Assembly: GCF_015218165.1 (NCBI RefSeq) | Contig: NZ_CP048659.1 | Location: forward strand, 1,488,001-1,552,000 | Source: Acinetobacter piscicola | Lineage (GTDB): Bacteria; Pseudomonadota; Gammaproteobacteria; Pseudomonadales; Moraxellaceae | Direction: 5' to 3' | Length of the DNA stretch: 64,000 nt | Shown: positions 47,835-58,643 of the stretch, one piece after another | Layout: each line of letters begins with the position of its first letter | Numbering within the stretch: the stretch's first letter is position 1 | Notes under the pieces: generated by a model | Seen by the model: only the letters and a program-made list of their open reading frames with translations | Database searches by the model: none | What the model was told of the DNA's origin: nothing | Program-made: the position numbers and the translations under genes

Positions 47835-48174
47835 TTCAATGAAACAGATTGTTCACAAGCTTTTATCGACATTGTGTATTTTTCATGGCTTAATCGGGGG
47901 ATGAAAAAAGTATATTGACATTAAAATGATCAAATAAATGACCTTTTCGGCACTTAAGTCTAATTTCGACATTTTAAAAACTTTATACACTGTGGAAAGA
48001 GTATTCAAATTGTTGATGTTATTCACTTCTTGAACTGTATTTAATTGCATGATATCGGTATGTATTCAATTTAAAATGCTTACTATTTAGGAATGTGATA
48101 TTACTATTCAGCAAGGTATAAATCGGTATACTAAGAATCTCTTGTTATAAAAAGTAGCAATATCAGGAAAGACA
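47835..48174. other. 340-bp glcB upstream region
   Basis: AT-rich, no gene. A TATACT near 48126 could be a -10 box for glcB, but no -35 was seen. AGGAAAG lies just before the glcB ATG. Confidence 0.5.
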
Positions 48175-50340
48175 ATGACTGCACGTATTCAAAAAGGCAA
48201 GTTAGCGATTGCTAAAGAACTCTACGATTTTATTGAAAATGAAGCTTTACCAGGCTCAGGTCTAGACAGCGAAAAATACTGGAAAGATTTCGAGCAAGTT
48301 GTTGTCGATCTTAGTCCAAAAAATAAAGCATTATTGGCTAAGCGTGATGACATTCAAGCTAAAATTGATGAATGGCACCGCAACAATAAATTTGAACTAG
48401 AAGCTTACAAAGCTTTCTTGACTGAAATTGGCTACTTATTACCAGAAGTAGAAGATTTTCAAATCACGACAGAAAATGTTGACGAAGAAATTGCATTATT
48501 GGCAGGCGCACAATTGGTTGTACCTGTGCGTAATGCACGTTACTGCTTAAACGCTGCGAATGCACGTTGGGGCTCACTCTATGACGCACTTTACGGTTTT
48601 GACGTGATTCCAGAAGATGGTGGCGCGGAAAAAGGTAAAGGTGGCTATAACCCAGTTCGTGGTGAAAAGGTTATTGCATTTGCTAAAAATTTCTTAAATG
48701 AAACTTTCCCATTGGCAAATGGTTCTCATGCTGATGCAACTAAATATGCTGTTGATGGCAAAAAATTAGCTGTAACACTTAAAGATGGTTCGACTACAAC
48801 ATTAGCGAAAGAATCTCAATTTGTGGGTTTTAATGGTGATGAAGCTGCACCAAATGAAATTGTACTTTTAAATAATGGCTTACACGTTATTATTGAAGTA
48901 GATGCAACAAGCCCAATTGGTAAAACTGATGCGGCAGGCGTAAAAGACCTAGTGCTTGAAGCTGCTGTAACGACAATTCAAGACCTAGAAGACTCAATTG
49001 CTGCAGTTGACGCTGAAGAGAAAGTTGAAGGTTATCGTAACTGGTTAGGCTTAATGAAAGGTACACTTTCAGAGTCTATCGAGAAAAATGGTAAAACAAT
49101 TACGCGTACTTTGAATAAAGACCGTACTCATAAAAACTTGATCGGTGGTGAAACAACGCTTCATGGTCGTTCATTGATGTTACTTCGTAACGTAGGTCAC
49201 TTAATGACAAATCCAGCGATCCTAGTAGATGGTGCTGAAATCTACGAAGGTATCATGGATGCATTGATTACGCCGTTGCTTACTTTTGCAGACATCAAAG
49301 GTCAAAACGAAAACAAAAACTCTCGCAAAGGTTCGATGTATATCGTTAAACCAAAAATGCACGGTCCTGAAGAAGTTGCATTTGCAGTTGAATTGTTTGA
49401 ACGTGCTGAACAAGCACTAGGTTTACCTGCGAAAACCTTAAAAATCGGGATTATGGATGAAGAGCGTCGTACGTCTGTAAACTTGAAGAACTGTATTGCA
49501 CAAGCAAAAGATCGTACGATCTTTATTAATACAGGCTTCATGGATCGTACAGGTGATGAAATCCATACCTTCATGGAAGCAGGTCCATTCGTTCGTAAAG
49601 GTGAAGTGAAAGGTCAAATTTGGTTCCCAGCGTACGAAAACCGTAACGTGATGATTGGTTTGCAAACGGGTTTACGTGGTAAAGCACAAATTGGTAAAGG
49701 CATGTGGCCAAAACCAGACATGCTTTTAGACATGTATAAAACTAAGATTGAACATCCTGAAGCGGGCGCAAGCTGTGCATGGGTTCCATCTCCATCGGGT
49801 GCAGTAATTCATGCAATCCATTATCACCAATGTAATGTGTCTGTACGCCAGCAAGAATTGTTGAAAACAGAAGCGTTGCCATTAGATGATTTGTTAACTC
49901 CTCCTTTAGCGACAGATACCAACTGGACTGAAGAAGAGAAAACCAAAGAACTTGAAAATAACTTACAAGGTATCTTGGGTTATGTTGTTCGTTGGGTTGA
50001 CTTAGGTGTGGGTTGTTCGAAAGTTCTTGACATCAATAACGTTGGTTTGATGGAAGACCGTGCGACACTGCGTATTTCTTCTCAGCACGTTGCGAACTGG
50101 TTACGTCACGGTATTGTGACCAAAGAGCAGGTTGAAGAAGTATTTAAGCGTATGGCGAAGATTGTGGATGAGCAAAATGCAAACGATCCACTGTACACAC
50201 CAATGGCGCCAAGTTTTGATGGCTTTGCTTATCAAGCCGCTTATGACTTAGTGTTCAAAGGTGCTGAGCAACCATCTGGTTATACAGAGCCATTGCTTCA
50301 TGCTTACCGTTTAAAATTGAAAGGCTATACAGGTGACTAA
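48175..50340 (+). CDS. glcB: Malate synthase G
   Basis: 721 residues, the G isoform length. Motifs include [13 protein letters not shown], the DGS-type loop, [24 protein letters not shown] and [13 protein letters not shown]. It condenses glyoxylate with acetyl-CoA to malate. GTGD at the C-terminal end fits the family. A strong terminator follows. It is monocistronic. Confidence 0.96.
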   Translation: MTARIQKGKLAIAKELYDFIENEALPGSGLDSEKYWKDFEQVVVDLSPKNKALLAKRDDIQAKIDEWHRNNKFELEAYKAFLTEIGYLLPEVEDFQITTENVDEEIALLAGAQLVVPVRNARYCLNAANARWGSLYDALYGFDVIPEDGGAEKGKGGYNPVRGEKVIAFAKNFLNETFPLANGSHADATKYAVDGKKLAVTLKDGSTTTLAKESQFVGFNGDEAAPNEIVLLNNGLHVIIEVDATSPIGKTDAAGVKDLVLEAAVTTIQDLEDSIAAVDAEEKVEGYRNWLGLMKGTLSESIEKNGKTITRTLNKDRTHKNLIGGETTLHGRSLMLLRNVGHLMTNPAILVDGAEIYEGIMDALITPLLTFADIKGQNENKNSRKGSMYIVKPKMHGPEEVAFAVELFERAEQALGLPAKTLKIGIMDEERRTSVNLKNCIAQAKDRTIFINTGFMDRTGDEIHTFMEAGPFVRKGEVKGQIWFPAYENRNVMIGLQTGLRGKAQIGKGMWPKPDMLLDMYKTKIEHPEAGASCAWVPSPSGAVIHAIHYHQCNVSVRQQELLKTEALPLDDLLTPPLATDTNWTEEEKTKELENNLQGILGYVVRWVDLGVGCSKVLDINNVGLMEDRATLRISSQHVANWLRHGIVTKEQVEEVFKRMAKIVDEQNANDPLYTPMAPSFDGFAYQAAYDLVFKGAEQPSGYTEPLLHAYRLKLKGYTGD

Positions 50341-50353
50341 TCTGTAAGCGATT

Positions 50354-50381
50354 AAAAACCCTGACTTGTCAGGGTTTTTTT
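50354..50381 (+). terminator. Terminator after glcB
   Basis: AAAAACCCTGAC-TT-GTCAGGGTTTTTT, a 12-bp stem with T run; it may act in both directions. Confidence 0.94.
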
Positions 50382-50431
50382 ATTTGAGCGTATTAAAATG
50401 CTGATCGCTTAGATTAAGAACATATAGAAAT

Positions 50432-50680
50432 TTATTTAACCATACCCAGTATTGCGGTTTGTGTTTTGCATACTTTGGTGGCTTCTTCTTTACCCATTTT
50501 ATTTACTTCATCTTCAAAAGCCTTTTTCTGATTATTAATTGCTTCTTCAGGAATACCACTGGTTTTGGCCATTTTTTCAATCTGTTGCCATGATTCTTCA
50601 CATTCTTTTGGCATTTTATTGCTGCTACAGGCGCTCAAAAGTAAACTGCTGATCGTTAGGGCAAAATAGATTTTTTTCAT
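50432..50680 (-). CDS. Small lipoprotein, 82 residues
   Basis: Signal peptide with lipobox LLSAC (Cys18), then a short helical domain with two further Cys (ECEESW and KVCKTQ) that could form a disulfide. The pattern resembles the small Acinetobacter DUF5339-type proteins but this is not certain. Ser at +2 favours outer-membrane sorting. Function unknown. Confidence 0.8.
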   Translation of the reverse strand: MKKIYFALTISSLLLSACSSNKMPKECEESWQQIEKMAKTSGIPEEAINNQKKAFEDEVNKMGKEEATKVCKTQTAILGMVK

Positions 50681-50793
50681 TGTTTTAGCTCGATTTTGTA
50701 AAATGATATAAAATTTAAATGATGATGTAATAAATCAAAAGAATTATTCAACACATTAACATAATGAAAAAAGAGCTGTAAATGACAGGTATT

Positions 50794-50825
50794 AAAAAAG
50801 GCATTCATTTTGAATGCCTTTTTGT
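50794..50825 (-). terminator. Bidirectional-looking terminator
   Basis: AAAAAAGGCATTC / GAATGCCTTTTT with a 5-base loop; on the minus strand it follows the 75-residue gene by 14 bp. Confidence 0.9.
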
Positions 50826-50836
50826 GTCATCCATGA

Positions 50837-51064
50837 CTATTGAATCGGTGGATGTTGAAGTTCATTTAGCTCTTTACGACTAAAGCCTCGCGAGATGAGA
50901 ACTTTCTTAATGCCAAGCATCGTATCTTCGTCTTTCGCTTGAGATAAAGCCAAAAGAAGCTGATCATTGGATTTACAAGAGCAATCATTTTCCACGCAAG
51001 CAATCTGATTTTTATGCTCATTTTGCTGCGCATCTTTTGTAAACAGCTTTTGCCAAAAACTCAT
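50837..51064 (-). CDS. Small unknown protein, 75 residues
   Basis: Start ATG 51064 has AGAAGG upstream; the frame is open to 51157. The central part has a Cys cluster (IACVENDCSCKSN), then a helical segment (KKVLISRGFSRKELNEL). The family is not recognised. A soluble protein. Confidence 0.7.
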   Translation of the reverse strand: MSFWQKLFTKDAQQNEHKNQIACVENDCSCKSNDQLLLALSQAKDEDTMLGIKKVLISRGFSRKELNELQHPPIQ

Positions 51065-51259
51065 AGAGCCTTCTAATGCAACCAAACATAGCTTGAAATA
51101 TAGTGGGTTTAAAATAAAATACAAGCTATGCGAAGGTCGAGCTTGAATAAAAAACATGAATTTTAACGATTATAAAGTAAAAATTTAACGGAATGATGAC
51201 AGGTTTTTTTGCATTAAAAAATTAAGCCATTGATAAGCAATATAAATATTCGTGTTTAT

Positions 51260-51285
51260 AAAATAGGCTACATGCGTGTAGCCTA
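51260..51285 (-). terminator. Terminator after trmA
   Basis: TAGGCTACA-TGCG-TGTAGCCTA, a perfect 9-bp stem; a T-rich tract follows on the minus strand. Confidence 0.88.
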
Positions 51286-51307
51286 AGTTACCATTGAAAT
51301 AAGTTGT

Positions 51308-52390
51308 TTAAATTTTTTCTAGCAATACGCCTGATTCAATATGATGTGTGTATGGAAATTGGTCAAATAAGGCGAATTTTTGGATTTTATGGGTTTGACT
51401 TAAGATTTCTAAATTTTCAAATAACGTGTCAGGGTTACATGAAATATAAAGAATACGCTCAAAACCCTGTATTAATTTTAAGGTGTCTAGGTCGATCCCT
51501 GCACGTGGTGGGTCGACAAAAACAGTGTCAAAGTCATAACTTGAAATATCGATTTCAGCTTCTTGTAAGCGACGGAATTCACGTTCACCTTGATAAGCTT
51601 GGGTAAATTCTTCTGCAGACAAACGCGCAACTTGGATATTATTAATTTGATTTTGTTCAATATTCCACTGTGCAGCATAAACGGAAGACTTTGCCAGTTC
51701 TGTTGCGAGTACACGGCGGAAACGTAAAGAAAGGGGAAGGGTAAAATTGCCATTACCACAATACAGTTCGAGCAAATCACGTTCAGACTGTCGAGCTGCA
51801 TCACATGCCCACTCCAACATGTCTTGGCAAACATGTGCATTGGGTTGGGTAAAACTGCTTTCGATTTGCTTATATTTAAATTTACGTTCAAATAATTGCA
51901 ATTCTTCAACTACAAATTCATCGCTGAGGACAATTTTTTGACCACGGCTGCGACCAATAATTTTAATATTGAGTTTTTCTGCCAGTTGTTTGGCTAAAGC
52001 TTCCCATTCTTCATTGAGTGGGGCACGATACACTAGAGACACAAGCATTTCGCCATTTAAAGTTGCAAGGAAATGCACTTCAAATAAACGTTTAGACAAG
52101 ATGTCGCTGCTTTTTAATTCAGCCAATAAAATGGGCATTAGCGTGTTAATGCTTTGGTCTGCAATCGGAAATTCATCAATGCGAATCACCTTTTTTTGCT
52201 GATCTGCATCACGTTCAAACATGGCATAGAACATATCATCTTCGGTATGCCAAATTCGGAATTCTGCACGCATACGAAAGTTTTGTTCAGGAGAAGCAAA
52301 AACTTCTAATTCTGGTGGATTGAATTTGCTAAATTGATTGCGAATACGCTCAATTTTGGCATCGAGCTGAAGCTGATAAGTGGAAGTCAT
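51308..52390 (-). CDS. trmA: tRNA (uracil-5-)-methyltransferase TrmA
   Basis: 360 residues from ATG 52390 (TTG 52408 upstream is less likely). SAM-binding motif [15 protein letters not shown], the DPPRAGID motif and the catalytic Cys in [11 protein letters not shown] are present. It methylates U54 of tRNA to ribothymidine. The length and lack of a TRAM domain favour TrmA over RlmD. Confidence 0.95.
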   Translation of the reverse strand: MTSTYQLQLDAKIERIRNQFSKFNPPELEVFASPEQNFRMRAEFRIWHTEDDMFYAMFERDADQQKKVIRIDEFPIADQSINTLMPILLAELKSSDILSKRLFEVHFLATLNGEMLVSLVYRAPLNEEWEALAKQLAEKLNIKIIGRSRGQKIVLSDEFVVEELQLFERKFKYKQIESSFTQPNAHVCQDMLEWACDAARQSERDLLELYCGNGNFTLPLSLRFRRVLATELAKSSVYAAQWNIEQNQINNIQVARLSAEEFTQAYQGEREFRRLQEAEIDISSYDFDTVFVDPPRAGIDLDTLKLIQGFERILYISCNPDTLFENLEILSQTHKIQKFALFDQFPYTHHIESGVLLEKI

Positions 52391-52483
52391 ATAAATTCGA
52401 AAAGACAAGTTTAAAGCAGTGAGAATGGTAACAAAGTTTAGTCAAATTAGCTGCAATAAACTGCGATTCAAAATCAGTAAACA

Positions 52484-53383
52484 CTATCTTTTTGTTAAAT
52501 GTTCAACTATATAGTCGATAAATACTCGTACAGCAGGCAATAAGCCACGGCGAGAAGGATAAACGGCATGAAAAATCCCTTGTGGTACTTTCCAATTAGG
52601 TAAAACTCTTACTAATTGTCCTGTTGCCACATAGTCCTCGACCATAGAATCAGGCAAAAGTACGACACCACAATTTTGACTGGCAAGTTTTGCGAGCATC
52701 AGTAGATCAGAACCCATGATGACAGGGTTGATCTTCACTTTCTTCTGATGGCCTTCTTCATCATGCAATACGATTTGTTGGTCAATATGTTCATCCATCA
52801 TACTTAAAGTACGATGTTCAGATAAATCTTCAGGTTTTTTTAACAGACCAAACTCATTTAAATAGGCTTGGCTTGCGAATAAATGCTGTTCAATCTGTTC
52901 AAATTTTCGTAATACTAAATTTGGATCATCATCAAGATTGTCACGTACACGTAAAGCGAGATCAATGCCTTCATTGATAATATCGACACGGCGATTGCTG
53001 ACTAAAAGTTGTACCTTAATCTCGGGATAATTTTTTAAAAAATTTGGTAAAATGCGGGCAATCTCATTTTGTGCAATGGAAACGGGAACACTCACTTTAA
53101 TTAAACCGCGAGGCTGTTCACTGAGATGATCGACTAAATCATGTGCTGATTGTGCCGCATTCATCATCACTTGGGCATAACGGTAAATATTCATACCAAT
53201 TTCAGTCACAGCAAAATGTCGAGAACTGCGTTGAATTAAGCGTACATTTAAGCTTTCTTCTAGGTTATAGACACGGCGGCTGAGTTTTGATTTAGGAATA
53301 TCTGTTGCCCGTTCTGCTGCACTAAATCCACCATGTTCAACAACCAAGGCAAAACAGTAAAAATCATCTAAATCAGAGAGCAT
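52484..53383 (-). CDS. LysR-family transcriptional regulator
   Basis: 299 residues from ATG 53383 (GGAA upstream). N-terminal helix-turn-helix DDFYCFALVVEHGGFSAAE, then IPKSKLSRRVYNLEESL with the Pro-Lys-Ser variant of the CrgA/AaeR-type subgroup. Effector-binding domain in the C-terminal two-thirds. No divergent target gene is adjacent. Confidence 0.92.
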   Translation of the reverse strand: MLSDLDDFYCFALVVEHGGFSAAERATDIPKSKLSRRVYNLEESLNVRLIQRSSRHFAVTEIGMNIYRYAQVMMNAAQSAHDLVDHLSEQPRGLIKVSVPVSIAQNEIARILPNFLKNYPEIKVQLLVSNRRVDIINEGIDLALRVRDNLDDDPNLVLRKFEQIEQHLFASQAYLNEFGLLKKPEDLSEHRTLSMMDEHIDQQIVLHDEEGHQKKVKINPVIMGSDLLMLAKLASQNCGVVLLPDSMVEDYVATGQLVRVLPNWKVPQGIFHAVYPSRRGLLPAVRVFIDYIVEHLTKR

Positions 53384-53525
53384 TAATGATTCCAAAAATA
53401 TGAGAATGATGTATTTTAAAAATAATGAGTGATTACATGTCAATGCATAAAATATGTAGGAATTGTCGTTTCATTTTAAAATATGAATGTTGACCTACAG
53501 ATTCTACACTATAAAAATGTATGGA

Positions 53526-53954
53526 TTACAACATTTCAGAACGCAATATAGCATGAACCTTCTTATATTCTTCTAAGCGCTGTAAATCTTTTTCACTTGG
53601 ATGTGGAATACTTGATAAATCCATATTGTCGTTAATATCCGCGAGTTTAACTGCACAGGCAATCGGATTTTGATGAGCGCGATATGCAGCATCAATACGG
53701 CTTTCACCTGATTTTTTGGTTAAAGCAAGAATGGCATCAATAATTTCTTGCTCAAATCCCAAAGAGATTAAATCGACGAGGGTTGTATCGGTATCCTCTA
53801 AAATATCGTGCAATACCGCGACGATTTGTTGTTGTGGTGTTTTAACTTTGAGCATCAAACGCAATGGGTGGAAAATATACGGTTGATTCCCTTTGTCGAC
53901 TTGTCCTGCATGTTTTTTTGCAGCGAAAGCAATGGCTTTTTCGATGGTTGACAT
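53526..53954 (-). CDS. Stand-alone HD hydrolase, small alarmone hydrolase-like
   Basis: 142 residues from ATG 53954 (AAGGA upstream). It matches the RelA/SpoT hydrolase domain: AAKKHAGQVDKGNQPYIFHPL, VAVLHDILEDTD (HD-x3-ED), and AVKLADINDNMDL. There is no synthetase, TGS or ACT domain. A Mesh1-like (p)ppGpp 3'-pyrophosphohydrolase or other nucleotide phosphohydrolase is likely; the exact substrate is not proven. Confidence 0.85.
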   Translation of the reverse strand: MSTIEKAIAFAAKKHAGQVDKGNQPYIFHPLRLMLKVKTPQQQIVAVLHDILEDTDTTLVDLISLGFEQEIIDAILALTKKSGESRIDAAYRAHQNPIACAVKLADINDNMDLSSIPHPSEKDLQRLEEYKKVHAILRSEML

Positions 53955-54076
53955 AAAATCCTTTTGTTGATCGATCATGTAGGCGCTGTGATTGGAAAGT
54001 GATAAATTGATGTGATCAATATTTCGAACTCGCGAAAAAATCGTTTAAACTAGCGTTTTATTTTGTGCTGAAAAAG

Positions 54077-54415
54077 ATGGCTTTTCAACTGATTGAGCTC
54101 AATAATCCTGAGCAAAATGTAACATGTCCTTATTGCCAACATGCCGTTTTGGATTGGTCGCAAGAACAATATATTCAACCCTGTGAACATACTTTATTTA
54201 TTGCGATGGATTTAGGCTTTGAATTTATCTCAGATTGCTTTGAGCAAAGTATGTCACGCACTGTAGATGAAATCCATGCCAATGATGAGCAAGGCATTCA
54301 GATTTTTGCTGAAATTTCACAAGCAACTTATGCTGATTATCAAATGTTTAAAATGGATTTAGGGGTAGAAGGTTTATATCGCTATATTGGCTTTAGCCCA
54401 AATGCTGTAATTTAA
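54077..54415 (+). CDS. Small unknown protein with Cys cluster
   Basis: 112 residues from ATG 54077 (GTG 54065 upstream possible). The N-terminal part has CPYCQHAVLDW and PCEHT, a possible zinc ribbon. The C-terminal part is acidic. It is not recognised. It is divergent from the HD-protein gene. Confidence 0.75.
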   Translation: MAFQLIELNNPEQNVTCPYCQHAVLDWSQEQYIQPCEHTLFIAMDLGFEFISDCFEQSMSRTVDEIHANDEQGIQIFAEISQATYADYQMFKMDLGVEGLYRYIGFSPNAVI

Positions 54416-54505
54416 TATTTAAATCAGTTGAAATATGCAACAAAATATTCAAATCTGAAATCTAAGTGATTATAGATATAGAATATTTTGTTGCACACGA
54501 TAGGA

Positions 54506-55459
54506 CTATTTCGTTTGTGTTTGCGCAGCCTCTTGTACTAACCATTCTACAAATTTAGCGATTAAAGGACTTTGATGTTGTGCTGAGTAGACAAAATAAT
54601 AGCAACGTACGCCTTTTAATTGAATTTTCGATGCAATAATTAACTCACCAGAGCTAAGTTCTTTTTCTAACAAGGTTTGGGGAATGAGGGCAACACCCAT
54701 GCCATGTGTTGCAGCCACTGCGAGCATAGAAAAAAGCTCATGCCGTTGTCCATGTTGAGCATGGGGATGGTCATAGCCCGATACATCGAACCATTCTTTC
54801 CAAATGTTTGGACGTGTGGTTTGTTGCAGCAAAGGTAGACTGGCTATTTGTGCCGCACTCAGAGAAATATCAGTGATTTTTGTTGCTTGAAGTTCAGGAA
54901 AATACTTATAAATTAAACTTGGTGAACATACAGGTACAACTTCTTCTTTAAGCAAATAATGTGCTTTGGTATCAGGCCAATTTTCAACTTGTTGCGCCGT
55001 GCCTGTATAAATTGCGGCATCAAAAATATGTTCACTAAATAAAAAAGGTTTGGTACTGGTTTCTAAATGGATGGTAATTTCAGGATGAATCTCATTAAAT
55101 TTATATAGTCGCGGCAATAGCCAACGTGTTGCAAAAGTGGGGACAACACCTAATTTGAGTGTGCCTCCTAGACCTTTATGTGAGATTAAATCTAAAGTGC
55201 TTTGTTCAATTGCGAGTAAATGAGATTTGATCGTTTGATAATATTGTGCACCTGCATGCGTGAGTGCGACACCATGGCGGGTACGGTTAAACAACGCCAA
55301 GCCTAAATAGTCTTCTAAATGTTGGATTTGTCTTGAAACGGCACTTTGAGTGAGGTGCAGCTCTTGTGCTGCAAAGGTATAACTTAAATGTTTTGCAGCA
55401 GCTTCGAAGCAGAGTAGTGCTTGTAATGATGGAATCATTCTACGCATAACCATTTCCAT
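54506..55459 (-). CDS. LysR-family regulator, GcdR-like
   Basis: About 313-317 residues (several in-frame ATGs). The GcvA-type helix-turn-helix reads LSYTFAAQELHLTQSAVSRQ, followed by EDYLGLALFNRTRHGV. It is divergent from gcdH; in Pseudomonas the regulator in this position (GcdR) activates glutaryl-CoA genes in response to glutarate. The assignment to GcdR rests on that context. Confidence 0.85.
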   Translation of the reverse strand: MEMVMRRMIPSLQALLCFEAAAKHLSYTFAAQELHLTQSAVSRQIQHLEDYLGLALFNRTRHGVALTHAGAQYYQTIKSHLLAIEQSTLDLISHKGLGGTLKLGVVPTFATRWLLPRLYKFNEIHPEITIHLETSTKPFLFSEHIFDAAIYTGTAQQVENWPDTKAHYLLKEEVVPVCSPSLIYKYFPELQATKITDISLSAAQIASLPLLQQTTRPNIWKEWFDVSGYDHPHAQHGQRHELFSMLAVAATHGMGVALIPQTLLEKELSSGELIIASKIQLKGVRCYYFVYSAQHQSPLIAKFVEWLVQEAAQTQTK

Positions 55460-55551
55460 GCTTTTTATTTAAATAATAGATTGAAAATGCAATACAATTT
55501 AAGATAAATGCATTATCTACATATTTTGATATAGATCAATATTGTGATGAA

Positions 55552-55564
55552 ATTCACTGTGAAT
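55552..55564. promoter_or_regulatory. Candidate LysR operator upstream of gcdH
   Basis: ATTCACTGTGAAT is a perfect 13-base palindrome in the 241-bp region between the divergent LysR gene and gcdH. The role is inferred from position. Confidence 0.4.
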
Positions 55565-55700
55565 CGATTGAATCTTGTGATTTATAAAAACATAAGTTAT
55601 GCGAAAATGGAATATCTAGATGCAAATTAATCGTTTGAAAGAAATTTAAATTGGACATAGCATCAGATAGAAGCCAAACATATTATTTGCAGAGGACGCA

Positions 55701-56924
55701 ATGAATCAAATGTTAAATTCAACTAAGAAATCACATGCACAATTTAATTGGCAAGACCCGTTTTTGATCGAGCAACAATTAACATCAGAAGAACGTATGA
55801 TTCGAGATGCAGCACAAGCCTATGCTCAAGACAAATTGATGCCACGTGTTTTACAACAGTTTCGTCATGAGCAAACGGATGCATCTATTTTTCGTGAAAT
55901 GGGGGAATTAGGGCTATTGGGACCGACGATTCCTGAACAATACGGTGGTGCAGGCTTAAATTATGTGAGTTATGGTCTGATCGCACGTGAAATTGAACGT
56001 GTGGATTCAGGTTATCGTTCAATGGCGAGTGTGCAGAGCTCATTGGTCATGGTACCGATCAATGAATTTGGTTCAGAACAGCAAAAACAAAAGTACCTAC
56101 CTAAACTGGCAACAGGGGAATACATCGGCTGTTTTGGCTTAACTGAACCTGATCATGGCTCTGATCCCGGGAGTATGATTACACGTGCCAAAAAAGTGGA
56201 TGGTGGTTATCGTTTAACAGGCACAAAAATGTGGATCACCAATAGCCCAATCGCAGACGTATTTGTGGTGTGGGCAAAAGAAGTGTCTGCTGAGGGCAAT
56301 GTAGGCGAGATTCGAGGCTTTATTCTTGAAAAAGGATGGGAAGGGCTTTCAGTACCTGCAATACACGGCAAAGTTGGTTTACGTGCTTCGATCACGGGTG
56401 AAATTGTGATGGATAATGTCTTTGTTCCTGAAGAAAATGCCTTCCCTGAAATTCGAGGTTTACGTGGTCCATTTACCTGTTTGAATAGTGCACGTTATGG
56501 GATTGCTTGGGGAGCAATGGGTGCAGCAGAGTTTTGTTGGCATGCAGCACACCAATACACCATGGACCGTAAACAGTTTGGTCGTCCATTGGCAGCGAAT
56601 CAATTGATTCAAAAAAAATTAGCAGATATGCAAACTGAAATTGCACTTGGTTTGCAAATTGCATTGCGTTTTGGTCGTATGAAAGATGAGGGGATTGCAT
56701 CAGTTGAAGGGACGTCATTGATTAAGCGTAATAACTGCGGTAAAGCACTGGATATTGCCCGTGTCGCACGTGACATGATGGGGGCAAATGGTATCAGTGA
56801 TGAGTTTGGTGTCGCACGCCATTTGGTTAATCTTGAAGTGGTCAATACCTATGAAGGTACGCACGATGTACATGCACTCATTTTAGGCCGCGCGCAAACG
56901 GGTATTGCTGCATTTTGTAATTAA
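55701..56924 (+). CDS. gcdH: Glutaryl-CoA dehydrogenase
   Basis: 407 residues of the acyl-CoA dehydrogenase fold. The FAD/substrate motif is [16 protein letters not shown], and the catalytic Glu lies in [16 protein letters not shown] near residue 386, the glutaryl-CoA arrangement. It makes crotonyl-CoA from glutaryl-CoA in lysine and glutarate breakdown. AGAGGA precedes the ATG. Confidence 0.94.
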   Translation: MNQMLNSTKKSHAQFNWQDPFLIEQQLTSEERMIRDAAQAYAQDKLMPRVLQQFRHEQTDASIFREMGELGLLGPTIPEQYGGAGLNYVSYGLIAREIERVDSGYRSMASVQSSLVMVPINEFGSEQQKQKYLPKLATGEYIGCFGLTEPDHGSDPGSMITRAKKVDGGYRLTGTKMWITNSPIADVFVVWAKEVSAEGNVGEIRGFILEKGWEGLSVPAIHGKVGLRASITGEIVMDNVFVPEENAFPEIRGLRGPFTCLNSARYGIAWGAMGAAEFCWHAAHQYTMDRKQFGRPLAANQLIQKKLADMQTEIALGLQIALRFGRMKDEGIASVEGTSLIKRNNCGKALDIARVARDMMGANGISDEFGVARHLVNLEVVNTYEGTHDVHALILGRAQTGIAAFCN

Positions 56925-57168
56925 ATCTATTTAAATCAAATTTTTAAAATTCTTTAGGGTGTTCCTCATTGAGCATCCTTAGAGCGCCTATGCCTGAAAA
57001 AAGGTCAATATAGAAAAACATAAAGGATTCATCGTGAATAACCTCTTGAGAATCTACAGATGTAACAGTCTAAATTTTGAATATAAATAGAATAAAAAAT
57101 GACAAAGATTTAGGTCGATGTAGAGCAACGGAATTGCGATGACTCATTTGGGAAAATGAGGTAAAGGA

Positions 57169-58593
57169 ATGAATAAAGATTTAAATACTGAGTCCAATGT
57201 ACTCAGTTATAAACTACCATCGAATGTAGGCACAACCCATAAGATTCATCGTGGCACATGGAAGTTGGCATTTATTTTTGCTTTTGTGTCTCTCGTGATT
57301 GATGGTGTGGATATCATGCTGTTGTCGTTCAGTTTAACCAGTTTAAAAGCTGAGTTTGGTTTAACGACATTTCAAGCGGGTATGTTAGGCAGTGCATCGC
57401 TAGCAGGGATGGCTTTAGGTGGTATTTCTGGTGGTTGGGCATGTGATAAATTTGGTCGTGTAAGGACGATTGCATGGTCGGTGGTTTTCTTTTCAATCAT
57501 GACGTGTATTTTGGGAATAACACAAAGTTATGAACAGTTTATGGTGTTGCGTTTTATTGGAGCATTTGGCTTAGGTTCATTATACATGGCGTGTAATACC
57601 CTGATGGCTGAGTATGTTCCCACCAAATATAGAACCACGGTTTTAGGTACCTTACAAACAGGTCAAACTGTAGGTTATATCGTGGCAACCTTGATGGCAG
57701 GGGCAATTATTCCTGAACATGGTTGGCGGATGTTGTTTTATGTGACCATTATTCCAGCAGGATTTGCTTTGATTTTCATGCGCTTTGTGCCTGAGCCAGC
57801 AACATGGCAAGAAGCGAAGATTAAACAGGCACAAGGAGTTGACTTACAACTTACTCAGTCTGTGAATGTTCAGCAGTCACAAGTTAAAAGTGAAAGTATT
57901 TACAAGCGTATATTTGGCAATATGCAGCACCGCAAAATGTTTTTATTTTGGATGATGACAGCTGCATTTTTACAATTTGGTTATTACGGGGTCAATAACT
58001 GGATGCCGACCTATCTTGAAACTGAATTGCACATGAATTTCAAATCATTGACTGGTTATATGGTGGGTGCTTATACCGCGATGATTTTAGGGAAAATATT
58101 AGCAGGTTATGCAGCAGATAAATTAGGACGAAAAGTAACATTTGTCTTTGGTACAGTCGCGACAGCCGCATTTTTCCCCGTGATTATTTTCTTTAATACG
58201 CCAGATAATATTGCTTATTTATTGGTTACTTTTGGATTTTTATACGGTATTCCATACGGTGTAAATGCAACCTATATGGCAGAATCATTCTCGACAGATG
58301 TACGAGGTACTGCAATTGGTGGTGCTTACAATATGGGACGTTTAGGTGCAGCAATTGCGCCAGCAACGATTGGCATGATCGCAGCAGGCGGTTCATTCAC
58401 TATGGCATTTATTGTGATGGGCACGGCATATTTTATTGCAGGTGTGATCCCCGCTTTATTTATTTGTGAGCGTCAGTATGACCCACAACAATCAAGTTTG
58501 GTGTCCACTGAACAGTCTGAATGTGTTGAGCATAATACTGTAAACAATCAAGCATTAAAAACAACGAAAAAAACCAATCAAGTCGTAACTTAA
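57169..58593 (+). CDS. MFS transporter, organic-acid (AAHS-like) symporter
   Basis: 474 residues, twelve helices. The first intracellular loop carries GGWACDKFGRVR and the central one AGYAADKLGRKV, both MFS signatures. It resembles aromatic-acid/proton symporters. Its place between gcdH and the CoA-transferase gene suggests glutarate or a related dicarboxylate as the cargo. GAGG lies before the ATG. Confidence 0.88.
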   Translation: MNKDLNTESNVLSYKLPSNVGTTHKIHRGTWKLAFIFAFVSLVIDGVDIMLLSFSLTSLKAEFGLTTFQAGMLGSASLAGMALGGISGGWACDKFGRVRTIAWSVVFFSIMTCILGITQSYEQFMVLRFIGAFGLGSLYMACNTLMAEYVPTKYRTTVLGTLQTGQTVGYIVATLMAGAIIPEHGWRMLFYVTIIPAGFALIFMRFVPEPATWQEAKIKQAQGVDLQLTQSVNVQQSQVKSESIYKRIFGNMQHRKMFLFWMMTAAFLQFGYYGVNNWMPTYLETELHMNFKSLTGYMVGAYTAMILGKILAGYAADKLGRKVTFVFGTVATAAFFPVIIFFNTPDNIAYLLVTFGFLYGIPYGVNATYMAESFSTDVRGTAIGGAYNMGRLGAAIAPATIGMIAAGGSFTMAFIVMGTAYFIAGVIPALFICERQYDPQQSSLVSTEQSECVEHNTVNNQALKTTKKTNQVVT

Positions 58594-58643
58594 AATATGA
58601 GCAGTCAGGGCAATAAAATGCCCTTGTCTAAGAGGAATAAAAA

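Noticed and set aside
47839..47904. 21-codon frame upstream of glcB
   Set aside because: No ribosome site and no supporting context; short frames of this size are expected by chance.
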